Positions 1 to 8,472 of a stretch of DNA of 64,000 bases are shown piece after piece. Position numbers and translations under genes: made by a program. The stretch is from Olsenella sp. SW781. GTDB taxonomy: Bacteria; Actinomycetota; Coriobacteriia; Coriobacteriales; Atopobiaceae. The notes beneath the pieces were generated by a model, which saw nothing but the letters and a program-made list of their open reading frames with translations, made no database searches and was not told the DNA's origin. Every line of letters starts with the position of its first letter. Position 1 is the stretch's first letter. The stretch is taken from positions 35,012 through 99,011 of the forward strand of contig NZ_SJOU01000010.1 in assembly GCF_012027725.1 (NCBI RefSeq), read 5' to 3'.

Positions 1-2590
1 AGAAGGGTCCCCGACACATCGCCCTCGCGGACCTCGAGGATCGCGCGCGAGGGGGCCGTGCCGTCGTTGCCAACCTCGTAGCTAACCCCGTCGGGTCCCC
101 CCTCGGCCTCGAGAACGAGGTCGACGAGGCCGGCCTCGACAGTCGCCGAGGAGGTCGCGGAGCCCGCCACGCCGAGGGACACGCGCGCCTCGTCGCCGGC
201 AGCCACCCCTCCGACAATCGAGGGGGCGGGGACATCGAGCGTGCGCGACTCGCCCGCGCCCATCGCGGGGACGTCGAGCGAGGCGACCTGGCCCCCGCCC
301 AGCGAGACCGACACCGTGCCGGCGCTCGTGGCGGAGAGGCCGTCGTTTTTGACCTCGACCCTCACCGTCGGGACGTCGCCGCCCTCGCCGCCGTACAGGC
401 TGAGCTCGGCGGAGGTCACCTCGGGGGAGGCCGCCTCGTCCACGTCGAGGACGCAGAGGTTGGCGACCTGGGATACCTGGCCCTCGCCGTCGGGGGCGGC
501 GCCCTCCCCGCCGATCGTGACGTCGGAGCGAAGCAGGACGACGTCCCAGCCGTCGCCGTCGGACAGGCCGGTAGCGTCGGACACGTAGCCGGGCTCCTCG
601 GTGAGAGTCACGGGCCCGCTCGCCGTAACGCCACCGGAGCCGCCCGGGTCGAGGCGCCTCGCGACGAGGTCGGAGCCGCCCTCCTCGTCCCTCGCCTCGC
701 AGGTGAGGAGGAGCTGGCCCTCCCCGCCCCCCACAATCGAGAAGTCCGCGGAGATCGAGTCGCCGGACGCGAGAACCTCGCCGGACCCCGCGTCGGCGCT
801 TGCGCCGTAGAGGACGGAGCCCGCGGCGGCGTCGTACCACGCGAGGCAGTCGTCGGCGCCAATCCGCGCGAACCGCAGGCCGGACGCGCCGGAGCCCGTG
901 AGGCCGAGGGCGTCGCCGCTCCCGGCGTCGAGCGCCCGCAGCGTCCTGTCGGACGTCGTGGAGAGGTCGCCATCCGCGTCCTCGACGAAGGCAACGGCGA
1001 CGGAGCCGCCGAGGGAGCCGGCCGCGACCTCCGTCACCGGAACGTCGCGGCCCGTCGAGCTCGAGGCGCGCTCAGCAAGGGAGCCGCCGTCGGCCGCATA
1101 GGCCACCGAGCGGACGGTATTCTCACCAGACATCCCGAGCGGGTCGCAGGCAGGGTTCTCCACCCACGCCACGACGAGCCCCTCGGAGCCGTCAGCGAGC
1201 TCGCACGCCTCGACCGAGGGCATGAGGCCGCCGGCGCCAGGGCCGGAGAGGACCACGGGCTCTCCCACGGGCACGACGGAGCCGTCCGCGGAGACCTCAG
1301 CAGCCCTGAGGACCACGCTCGACCCCGAGGCAACGATCCCGAGCTGCTCCTCTACGGGCAGGGCGAGCTGGGCGTCCGTGAGCGGCGCGCCCGGCTCGAC
1401 CTGGGCAACCCACACAGTGTCGCCGACCACGCAGCACGAGGCGTCGTAGCCGACGGCGCCCTCCCCGAGCAGGGGCACGGGCTCCCGCCACGTCCCCGCG
1501 GCCTCGTCGTAGACGGAGACGTACGGCGTCGTGCTGTGGGCGTCGGGCATGCCCTCCTGGTCGAGGGTGTAGACGATCGCCCGCACCCCCGACTCGGTCT
1601 CGAGCATCCGCGGCTCGGCGCCGTCGTAGACGTTGGGCTGCAGCTGCAGGAGGGAGCCGCCGGGAGAGGACGCCCCGCCGGACGGCGCCAGCGAGCGAGA
1701 CGTCGCCCGGCCGCTGGTCCAGGCTCCCGCGATGTCTCGCTCGACCCCGAACCAGCCGCCGGAGGAGCCGGCCGCCCCGGCGCCACCCACGGCCGAGCGA
1801 CCCCTTCTTGCGCTGTCGTAGTACTTCCAGTCGCCGTCCAGGAGGGCCTTCTCGTACTCAAAGCAGAGAAAACGTGCCCGTGCGCCCAGCTCGCCGGAGA
1901 GGGTAGCAGAACGATTACCTCTGAGACCTCGCTCCAATGTGACTATGTTGGAGGCCGAACCGTAGACGCTAACGTCAGCAACATAGGCAACTCCAATACC
2001 ACCGGTGAGCATAAAGTCGGGCAGCGTCATCTCAATTGTACTGTCGACGTAAACACTCGCCTCGTCTAGGTCGACGCCAACTTTACTCGTCGAGTCAACA
2101 CCGACATCCGCGGAAAAAGTAATCACAACCGGCACCACCACGACAGTTTGCCACTCCCATTTGCCGGTCGCATGCATGCCGACAGAAATCTTCCCTCGGC
2201 TGATCTGGATACCATCCTCTACAATCGTACCCTCGGCAAAACCCCAGATACTCATTTTGGGCTCGACAGCCCCACTGAGAACCGTCGCGTTATATGCCAC
2301 GGCGAGGTCAAGGCCTCGAAGCCCTTTCGCAATGTTTCTGTTCTGGGTCTCCACGAACTTCTTGAAAGTTGTCCATCCACCGCCGTCAATCAGCTCGTCC
2401 ATGTCATCAACGCCGATGCCGATGCGCCACTGGTTACCTTCGCGCCTGAACTCCACCGGCACCATACCGTAGTCGAGAGACACGTCCGTGCCGCCGAGGA
2501 GCGGGACGTCCCTCGGCACCGTGAGCTCGAGGCCGCCCTCGAGCTTGAAGTCGGTTTCCTCGGTGTCCTCCGGCTTGCTCTCAACGGTGA
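1..2590. repeat. Long direct repeat, copy 1 (body of gene A)
   Basis: Positions 1-2511 match 16716-19226 (offset 16715) wherever I compared them, and predicted peptides in all frames are the same in both. The first difference is C/T at 2512 versus 19227. Differences then accumulate from 2570, and similarity collapses after ~2590. The repeat continues off the left edge. It keeps the reading frame of both genes. Confidence 0.93.
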
Positions 2591-3824
2591 CTTCCCCACT
2601 TGGCGCGGGCTCGGGATCAGGGTCGGAACTCCCGGACGAGCCGTCGCCCACGACGACCCTCACGGGCTCGTGGCGGTCCTCGGTGGTGCCGTCGCCGAGC
2701 TGGCCGAGGTAGTTGCTCCCCCATGACCAGAGGGAGCCGTCCTCCTTGACGGCGGCGGAGTGAGTGCTCCCCAGCGAGACGGAAACGACGGCGCCCATCA
2801 CCCTCACGGGCTCGTGGCGCTCCTCGGTGGTGCCGTCGCCGAGCTGGCCACGGAGGTTCCACCCCCACGCCCAGAGGGAGCCGTCCACTGTGATTGCAGC
2901 GGAGTGAGAGTATCCCAGGGAAACGGACGCGACGCCGCCCATCACCCTGACGGGCTCGTGGCGGTCCTCGGTTGTGCCGTCCCCGAGCTGGCCGATCCCG
3001 TTCTCGCCCCACGTCCAGAGCGAGCCGTCCTCCTTGACGGCGGCGGAGTGGCCGTCCCCGCCGAGGGATACGGAGACGACGCCGTCCATGACCTTGACAG
3101 GCGTAACCCGGTCCTCGGTGGTACCGTCGCCGAGCTGGCCGTTATAGTTGCGCCCCCATGTCCAGAGGGAGCCGTCCTCCTTGACGGCGGCGGAGTGGCC
3201 GTCCCCCAGGGATACGGAGACGACGCCGTCCATGACCTTGACGGGCTCGTGGCGGTCCTCGGTTGTGCCGTCGCCGAGCTGGCCGCACCAGTTGCTCCCC
3301 CACGCCCAGAGGGAGCCGTCCTCCGTGATAGCGGCAGAGCAGTCACCGCCTACTGATTCATTCACGAATGCAACGACAACGCCGTCCATCACCCTGACGG
3401 GCTCGCGGCGGTCCTCGGTTGTGCCGTCGCCGAGCTGGCCGCACCAGTTGCTCCCCCACGCCCAGAGGGAGCCGTCCTCCTTGACGGCGGCGGAGTGGCC
3501 GTTCCCCAGGGATACGGAGACGACGCCGTCCATGACCTTGACAGGCGTAACCCGGTCCTCGGTGGTGCCGTCACCGAGCTCACCATATCCGTTAAAACCC
3601 CACGTCCAGAGGGAGCCGTCCTCGGTGATAGCAGCAGAGCAATTTCCCCCCAGCTCCACCTGCGTCACTCGCTGCCCCTCGATCTCGTGCGGGACCACAC
3701 TCTCCTCGGCCCGGACCACCGTCGCGAAGCCGAGGCACGCGAAAACCGCTACGACCACGAGCAAGAACGCGGCTCCGGCCCTCGCCACGATTGTCCGCCT
3801 TGAGACGCTTCTCTTCTTGCCCAT
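1..3824 (-). CDS. RCC1-repeat secreted surface protein, gene A (partial, C-terminus off left edge)
   Basis: The frame is open from an ATG at 3824 to the left edge, giving about 1274 residues without a stop. The first ~45 residues are a signal peptide: a basic MGKKRSVSRR start, a hydrophobic core, then a VVRAEE cleavage region. Residues ~50-395 are tandem ~50-residue RCC1 units with the recurrent DGSLWTWG, GQLGDGTTEDR and HSAA patterns, which predict a seven-bladed beta-propeller. From residue ~411 the sequence is a beta-rich, Ser/Gly/Asp-rich body almost identical at DNA level to the body of gene C (15842-20578). By analogy the missing end should carry Ig-like and DUF5648 modules. A GGGGG ribosome site precedes the ATG. 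It is probably a wall-associated binding protein or adhesin; the ligand is unknown. The RCC1 repeats are close DNA copies of one another, so the propeller region is prone to recombination. Confidence 0.88.
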   Translation of the reverse strand, partial: MGKKRSVSRRTIVARAGAAFLLVVVAVFACLGFATVVRAEESVVPHEIEGQRVTQVELGGNCSAAITEDGSLWTWGFNGYGELGDGTTEDRVTPVKVMDGVVSVSLGNGHSAAVKEDGSLWAWGSNWCGQLGDGTTEDRREPVRVMDGVVVAFVNESVGGDCSAAITEDGSLWAWGSNWCGQLGDGTTEDRHEPVKVMDGVVSVSLGDGHSAAVKEDGSLWTWGRNYNGQLGDGTTEDRVTPVKVMDGVVSVSLGGDGHSAAVKEDGSLWTWGENGIGQLGDGTTEDRHEPVRVMGGVASVSLGYSHSAAITVDGSLWAWGWNLRGQLGDGTTEERHEPVRVMGAVVSVSLGSTHSAAVKEDGSLWSWGSNYLGQLGDGTTEDRHEPVRVVVGDGSSGSSDPDPEPAPSGEVTVESKPEDTEETDFKLEGGLELTVPRDVPLLGGTDVSLDYGMVPVEFRREGNQWRIGIGVDDMDELIDGGGWTTFKKFVETQNRNIAKGLRGLDLAVAYNATVLSGAVEPKMSIWGFAEGTIVEDGIQISRGKISVGMHATGKWEWQTVVVVPVVITFSADVGVDSTSKVGVDLDEASVYVDSTIEMTLPDFMLTGGIGVAYVADVSVYGSASNIVTLERGLRGNRSATLSGELGARARFLCFEYEKALLDGDWKYYDSARRGRSAVGGAGAAGSSGGWFGVERDIAGAWTSGRATSRSLAPSGGASSPGGSLLQLQPNVYDGAEPRMLETESGVRAIVYTLDQEGMPDAHSTTPYVSVYDEAAGTWREPVPLLGEGAVGYDASCCVVGDTVWVAQVEPGAPLTDAQLALPVEEQLGIVASGSSVVLRAAEVSADGSVVPVGEPVVLSGPGAGGLMPSVEACELADGSEGLVVAWVENPACDPLGMSGENTVRSVAYAADGGSLAERASSSTGRDVPVTEVAAGSLGGSVAVAFVEDADGDLSTTSDRTLRALDAGSGDALGLTGSGASGLRFARIGADDCLAWYDAAAGSVLYGASADAGSGEVLASGDSISADFSIVGGGEGQLLLTCEARDEEGGSDLVARRLDPGGSGGVTASGPVTLTEEPGYVSDATGLSDGDGWDVVLLRSDVTIGGEGAAPDGEGQVSQVANLCVLDVDEAASPEVTSAELSLYGGEGGDVPTVRVEVKNDGLSATSAGTVSVSLGGGQVASLDVPAMGAGESRTLDVPAPSIVGGVAAGDEARVSLGVAGSATSSATVEAGLVDLVLEAEGGPDGVSYEVGNDGTAPSRAILEVREGDVSGTL

Positions 3825-3869
3825 GAGACCCCCATAGAACGGCGCAGGTTCTGACGCGATGCTCCATAA

Positions 3870-3898
3870 GTTTTCAGGTTTTTCGCATCAATCTGCAA
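3870..3898 (-). promoter_or_regulatory. Possible promoter of gene A
   Basis: On the minus strand a TTGCAG box (3893-3898) lies 17 bases from GAAAAC (3870-3875). The equivalent stretch upstream of gene C keeps the same spacing, with GAAAAT. The whole leader (3825-~3915) is conserved with the gene C leader (20579-~20668), which supports a regulatory role, but the boxes themselves are only fair matches. Confidence 0.3.
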
Positions 3899-3901
3899 GG
3901 C

Positions 3902-4117
3902 TCAGTCGGCGAGAGCCCGCTGTTCTCTCGACAAACGCCACTGAGACAGCTGCACCCCTTCCGCACGCCACCCCACCGAAACAAGGTCGTCGTTCTCCGC
4001 GAGGCTCGTCGTGTAGTTGTGGGTTTCGGTCTGGGCATAGGGGTTGTACTTACGATAGAGCGGCACCCCATTCGTCGCGTAGGAGCGCCAGCCCACGCCC
4101 TCGTAACACCAGTCCAC
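3902..4117 (-). pseudogene. Decayed DUF5648 repeat-domain relic
   Basis: The frame encodes EGVGWRS, GVPLYRKYNPYA, HNYTTSLAEND and LVSVGWR, which are the last third of the DUF5648 module seen intact in genes B, C and the two DUF5648 genes nearby. The start of the module and any signal peptide are missing, and the sequence runs into unrelated residues before its stop. It lies just upstream of gene A, on the same strand. A similar relic sits at the same position relative to gene C (20713-20960). It is best read as the 3' end of an ancestral upstream array member left behind by recombination. Confidence 0.75.
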
Positions 4118-4173
4118 GGCAACGAGCGAGTCTCGGCAATGCGAATCGTTTCGGGGAGGGCGGCGCCCCTTCC

Positions 4174-4545
4174 CTACACGGCCCCCAGCCTCCCCGCGTG
4201 GTCAGAGCCCGCGAACAGGACGCGCGCCACGGTCACCACGCGCTCGGGCTCCTCCTCGACCCAGTAGAACAGCAGGTAGTTCCCCACATCGATTGCCCTG
4301 AACTCATGTCCCAGCTCCCGCAACGGAACGTAGGCCCTCCTGCGGTACGGCATTTTGCGCAGCGAAGAGGCCCCCTCCTCGAACTGGTCGAAGAATCGCT
4401 CGGCAACCTGGGGGCTACCGAGCGTCTGCGACATGTAGCGCGACGCATCGATCACGTCGCGGCGCACAAAAGGAAGAGTTTCGATCCTATACGCGGTCGG
4501 GCCCCACGGCCACGGACGACGCAACGGCAGCGCGGGCCTCGGCAA
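4174..4545 (-). CDS. RelE/ParE-type toxin of toxin-antitoxin pair 1
   Basis: This small protein (~123 residues from a TTG start) has the compact RelE/ParE plan. It has a helical region (VRRDVIDASRYMSQTLGSP), a second helix (AERFFDQFEEGASSLRKMP), then strands YRRRAYVPLREL, EFRAIDVGNYLLFYWV and ERVVTVARVLFAGSDH. The family usually acts as a ribosome-dependent mRNA interferase or a gyrase poison; which one cannot be told here. The start is uncertain. No ATG or GTG fits, and the TTG at 4545 is conserved in the second copy (15525). The gene overlaps the end of the antitoxin gene, so translation is probably coupled. It is roughly 85-90% identical to the copy at 15154-15525. Confidence 0.8.
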   Translation of the reverse strand: MPRPALPLRRPWPWGPTAYRIETLPFVRRDVIDASRYMSQTLGSPQVAERFFDQFEEGASSLRKMPYRRRAYVPLRELGHEFRAIDVGNYLLFYWVEEEPERVVTVARVLFAGSDHAGRLGAV

Positions 4546-4780
4546 GGACTTCGTCAGGCGAGAAGCGCTCCTCTGTGACCGCCGCCTCCCGCTCCGCGTC
4601 GCGCAGCGCAGCGAGGACCTCCGAGTGGAAGCTCAGCTCCTCAAAGGACTCGATGCTCATGACCACCATGTCACCGTGGCCGCTACGCGTGAGGACGACG
4701 GAGCGGCCACTCTCGCGCACGTCCTCGGAGATCCCCGCGAACTTGTTCCTCGGATCACTCGCCGGGCGAACGGACTGCAT
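4487..4780 (-). CDS. Phd/YefM-type antitoxin of pair 1
   Basis: The product has 97 residues. The N-terminal half has the Phd/YefM DNA-binding fold pattern: RNKFAGISEDVRESGRSVVLTRSGHGDMVVMSIESFEEL. The C-terminal half is acidic and helical (AALRDAEREAAVTEERFSPDEV) and would wrap the toxin. I chose the ATG at 4780 because the second copy has the same start and length. A longer in-frame start at 4858 would read through the upstream palindrome. The gene overlaps the toxin gene. A perfect inverted repeat 12 bases upstream of the start is the likely autoregulatory operator. Confidence 0.85.
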   Translation of the reverse strand: MQSVRPASDPRNKFAGISEDVRESGRSVVLTRSGHGDMVVMSIESFEELSFHSEVLAALRDAEREAAVTEERFSPDEVLAEARAAVASSVAVGPDRV

Positions 4781-4792
4781 GCCGACTTCTCT

Positions 4793-4830
4793 CTGGCGGT
4801 TGCTATCAAAAAAATGATAGCAACCGCCAG
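4793..4830. promoter_or_regulatory. Palindromic operator upstream of antitoxin 1
   Basis: Two perfect 16-base arms, CTGGCGGTTGCTATCA (4793-4808) and its complement (4815-4830), flank six A residues. The arms recur before antitoxin 2, where the six-base spacer is TAATTA. Arms conserved with a changed spacer fit a protein-bound operator better than a terminator, although the hairpin could also end gene B transcripts. Confidence 0.65.
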
Positions 4831-4858
4831 TCACATTCACATCGACTTCGAGTTCCAT

Positions 4859-5260
4859 CTACACCCCGTACCAGCCCACGCCCTCCTCGCGCCAGCCCAC
4901 GGAGACGAGGTGGTCGTTCTCGGCCTTGGAGGTGGTGTAGTTGTGCGTTCCCGTCGCCGCGTAGGGGTTGTACTGCCGGTAGAGCGGGACGCCGGTCGAG
5001 GCGTCGGCGGACATCCAGCCCACGCCCTCGTACTCCCAGCCGGCCTCGACGAGCCCGTCGCGCTCGGCCGCCGAGAGCGTGTAGTGGTGGTCGCCCCCGG
5101 TCACGTAGGGGTTGTAGAGGCGGTAGACGGGGTCGCCCGAAGCCGGGGCAGTCCAGCCCAGGCCCTCGTCGGTCCAGCCGACGGCGATAAGCCCGTCGCG
5201 CTCCTCGGCGCTCGCGGTGTAGAAGTGCTCGCCGGTGTAGCTGTTGTAGAGACGGTACAT
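4859..5260 (-). repeat. DUF5648-coding DNA repeat, copy in gene B
   Basis: This ~400 base stretch is closely similar at nucleotide level to 10240-10635, 10888-11289 and 15842-16246. All four are on the minus strand, so homologous recombination between them could delete or shuffle genes. Confidence 0.85.
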
Positions 5261-8200
5261 GTCGGCGGTGTTCGCGGCAGGATCTGCGCTGCCCGGCTTT
5301 GCCCCAACGGTGAGAACGAGCGCGCCGCCCTCGGTGAGGACCTCGGTCCTGTAAGCCCCCAGGTCGAGCGACCGAAGCTCGAACCTCCAGGGACACGCCC
5401 ACTCAACCTCAACCATACGCGACGATATCAGCGAGCCATTCTCATCGTAGGATCTCACGGTCATCGTCTGGCCGTCTAGGTCGTCGTAGCCGGCAACGCT
5501 AATCTCGAGGTCATGCAATCCGCCGTCTGCGTGATAGGCAACGGCGACCGCCCGATCGTACGCGTCTGCCATGGTGACGTTCACCGAGCCGTCGACCTCC
5601 CGAACGGTCTCGAAGCGCGCCTCCACCGTCACGTCCTCAAGGGCGGGGAACCGGTAGGTGTTCGCAGCGCATACGAGCTCGTCACCCACGTACCACCCAA
5701 CAAACTCCTCGTTGTCAACCTCGGGAACGGCGGAGAGCGTCACGGGGTCGCCCACGGGGTAGGCCCCCGACCCCGTCACCATACCGCCGCCGACGGCCTG
5801 CGCGGCGACGGTCGCGCACGCGGACGAGTCCTGAGCCGAGTAGAACCGACCGGGGACCGTCGTCCCGTCATCCGAGCTGAGGTCGTCCATGGAGGAGCCG
5901 TCGAATGTCCCGTCGGGGACGCCCAGCGAGAAGGTCCTCCCCGTCGCAAGCGGAACGTCCCGGTACACCGCCCTGCCGACGGGCGCGCCTCCCGAGTACT
6001 GCTCGACCACGCACGTCATGGCACCGTCATCGGTCGCGGTCGCGGTGACTGTGACGTCAAGCCCCGCGGGGGCGACCACGCGCTTCACGTCCCCCTCCAG
6101 CTGGATCTCGATGTCCCCCGTAGTCGTGACCTTATTGCCCACGACGCTGCCGAGGAGGTTTCCGGACGCGTCGCGCACCTCCACGTCGACCGGGCATTCG
6201 AAGACCCACGCCCAGAAGTCGTCCCACTCGCTATGGGTGTCCTTGCCCTCGTCCGTGTTGTAGAGGTAGTCATAGAGCGAGAACTCAAGCCTGTTGCGCG
6301 TCGCCTCCAGGTGAAGCATCGCCTCGCGCACGGTCTCGTCCTTCACTGCCTCGTCGGAGTAGTCGAGGTCCTTGATCTTGTTATAGATCCCAAACGAGTC
6401 CTCGAGGGCGTCGAAGAAGTCCGCCTCGTCATCGGCGAGAAGTGGCCTCACGATGTCATATCCGTCCCGCGCGAGCTTGCAGAAGGTGAGCAGGTCCCCG
6501 AATCCCCTGCCCTGGAGGAACTCGACCCTGTCCTCGAGAAGATCCGTCATCTCGCCCTTGGTGAAGTCCGCTATGCCCGTGACGCTCGCGAACTCCGCAG
6601 CGAGCGAGTGCATCGCCTCGTAGAGGGCGTCCTCAGTCCAGTCGGAGAGGCGTTCCAGGTACCTCTGGAGCACCCTGGCGGTGTCCTCGGGGCTCGCAAC
6701 GATAACCCCGGTCTTGTCCGTACCGTTGCCGTAAACCCTGACCGACCCGAACTCAGCCCCAAAGAAACCGGTGATCTTGAAGGTGACGGTGTAGTCCCCA
6801 TGCTCGTACGTAAAGTCATCGAGGTCGACGTGGTTCCTGATCTCGTTCACTATGTCCGCGCTGACCTCGATGAGTCCGCCAGACATGTCGATATCTCCGA
6901 GGTCCTCTGCCTCGTCAACGTACTCGTCGAGGTACTCGGCAAGGGCGGCGTACACGGCGTCCATCGCGGCGTCCGGCGTGCCTGCGGGCATCTCAACGAT
7001 CTTCTCCGAGGCCGGGGCCACCTCGTCGCCCTCGCGGAGCATCTGCGCCTTGCTCTTCTTTTTTGAAGCGGCGAGCAGACGCCGCTCGTCCTGCTCCGCT
7101 GCGTCTTGGACGGCGTCGAGGTAGTCGTCCATAGCGGTGACGAACTCCTCAGCGTCCTCCCGGATGTCCTCCCTGACGTCCCCGACGGTCTGGGTGGCAC
7201 CGTAGTAGTGGGTCACCTCTCCGGGGGTGGCCGCGCCACCGAAGCCGGGGACCATAATGGGCACAGTGGAGCTCACCGTGGTGCCGTCGCCGAGCTTGCC
7301 AGAAATGTTCTCTCCCCACATCCAGAGAGAGCCATCTGTCTTCAATGCAGCTGAATGATCGCACCCCATCGAGGCGGAGAGAACATTCTCCATGACTTTA
7401 GTTGGCGATTGACGTCTTGTTAGCGTTCCATCCCCGACCTCGCCCCAATCGTTGTCCCCCCATGCCCAAAGAACGCCATCAGAAGTGACAGCCGCTGAAT
7501 GGTCGATGCCCAGAGATACCGAAATGACATCGTTCATAATCCAAGTTGGTTGGCTCCGATCTGATGTGGTACCGTCCCCAAGCCTTCCATTCCAGTTTGA
7601 CCCCCAAACAAAAAGGGACCCGTCCTCTCGAATCGCCGCAGACCGATCACCTCCAAGAGAAACGCTTGTAACCCCTTGCAGGATCATCATTGGCTCATTG
7701 CAGTTTTCGAATTCACTAATCTCTGGGTTGCCGAGCTTTCCACAATGATTATCGCCCCATGTCCAGAGGGAGCCGTCCTCCTTGACGGCGGCAGAGTGGC
7801 CGGACCCCAGGGAGACGGACTTGACGCCATCCATGACCTTGTCGGGCTCGTGGCGGTCCTCGGTGGCGCCGTCGCCGAGCTGCCCGGTATTATTGCAACC
7901 CCACATCCATAAAGAGCCATCGTCCTTGATGGCTGCTGAGTAGCAGTCTCCGAGAGAAACATCTGACACACCGCTCATGACCATAACCGGCTCATAGCAG
8001 GATGTAGTTGTCCCATTTCCAATTTGTCCGTATCCGTTAGCCCCCCACATCCAGAGAGTGCCATCACTTTTTAATGCAGCCGAGTGGTCGTATCCGAGAG
8101 AAACTCGGTCGACGTTGTCCATGATTTTTTTCGGATTGAGACAGTCGTCGGTGGTACCATCACCAATCTGTCCAAACCAATTGCTGCCCCATATCCACAA

Positions 8201-8416
8201 AGAACCGTCCTCAGTAACGGCCGCAGAATGGTGATATCCTAGGGCCACTTGCGTCACGCGAGGACCCTCGATTTCGTTCGGTACCGCCGCGCCCTCCTCT
8301 GCACGGCCCACCGTCGCGAAGCCGAGGCATGCGAGGACCGTAACTGCCACGAGCGAGAGAGCGATCCCGACCCTCGCCACTATCGCCCACCGTGAGACGT
8401 TTCTTCCCCTGCTCAT
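4859..8416 (-). CDS. RCC1-repeat secreted protein with C-terminal DUF5648, gene B
   Basis: The product is 1185 residues. Residues 1-42 are a signal peptide ending near VGRAEE. Residues ~52-392 are RCC1 units (DGSLWIWG, GQIGDGTT, HSAAVTEDG) forming a predicted seven-bladed propeller. Residues ~400-720 are mostly helical, acidic and Lys-rich, unlike the beta-rich body of genes A and C. Residues ~870-932 resemble an InlB-type B repeat (GSGAYPVGDPVTLSAVP, FVGWYV). Residues 1053-1185 are a DUF5648 module with three YRLYN/YRQYN sub-repeats. The ATG at 8416 follows a GGGGG ribosome site. Only 56 bases separate it from the upstream gene, so co-transcription is likely, with toxin-antitoxin pair 1 following. 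It is probably a surface protein of unknown ligand. Confidence 0.88.
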   Translation of the reverse strand: MSRGRNVSRWAIVARVGIALSLVAVTVLACLGFATVGRAEEGAAVPNEIEGPRVTQVALGYHHSAAVTEDGSLWIWGSNWFGQIGDGTTDDCLNPKKIMDNVDRVSLGYDHSAALKSDGTLWMWGANGYGQIGNGTTTSCYEPVMVMSGVSDVSLGDCYSAAIKDDGSLWMWGCNNTGQLGDGATEDRHEPDKVMDGVKSVSLGSGHSAAVKEDGSLWTWGDNHCGKLGNPEISEFENCNEPMMILQGVTSVSLGGDRSAAIREDGSLFVWGSNWNGRLGDGTTSDRSQPTWIMNDVISVSLGIDHSAAVTSDGVLWAWGDNDWGEVGDGTLTRRQSPTKVMENVLSASMGCDHSAALKTDGSLWMWGENISGKLGDGTTVSSTVPIMVPGFGGAATPGEVTHYYGATQTVGDVREDIREDAEEFVTAMDDYLDAVQDAAEQDERRLLAASKKKSKAQMLREGDEVAPASEKIVEMPAGTPDAAMDAVYAALAEYLDEYVDEAEDLGDIDMSGGLIEVSADIVNEIRNHVDLDDFTYEHGDYTVTFKITGFFGAEFGSVRVYGNGTDKTGVIVASPEDTARVLQRYLERLSDWTEDALYEAMHSLAAEFASVTGIADFTKGEMTDLLEDRVEFLQGRGFGDLLTFCKLARDGYDIVRPLLADDEADFFDALEDSFGIYNKIKDLDYSDEAVKDETVREAMLHLEATRNRLEFSLYDYLYNTDEGKDTHSEWDDFWAWVFECPVDVEVRDASGNLLGSVVGNKVTTTGDIEIQLEGDVKRVVAPAGLDVTVTATATDDGAMTCVVEQYSGGAPVGRAVYRDVPLATGRTFSLGVPDGTFDGSSMDDLSSDDGTTVPGRFYSAQDSSACATVAAQAVGGGMVTGSGAYPVGDPVTLSAVPEVDNEEFVGWYVGDELVCAANTYRFPALEDVTVEARFETVREVDGSVNVTMADAYDRAVAVAYHADGGLHDLEISVAGYDDLDGQTMTVRSYDENGSLISSRMVEVEWACPWRFELRSLDLGAYRTEVLTEGGALVLTVGAKPGSADPAANTADMYRLYNSYTGEHFYTASAEERDGLIAVGWTDEGLGWTAPASGDPVYRLYNPYVTGGDHHYTLSAAERDGLVEAGWEYEGVGWMSADASTGVPLYRQYNPYAATGTHNYTTSKAENDHLVSVGWREEGVGWYGV

Positions 8417-8472
8417 GCGGCCCCCAAGGAACTAACAAATGACGAATAAACGATGGCATTACCTAGCTGGCG

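Noticed and set aside
2640..3650. Regular ~150-base repeats that might be taken for a CRISPR array or tandem repeat locus
   Set aside because: The units are in frame and code for RCC1 blades. There are no short constant repeats with unrelated spacers, and no cas genes.
5513..7066. A 517-residue plus-strand open frame
   Set aside because: Antisense to gene B in high-GC DNA, with no recognisable motif or ribosome site.
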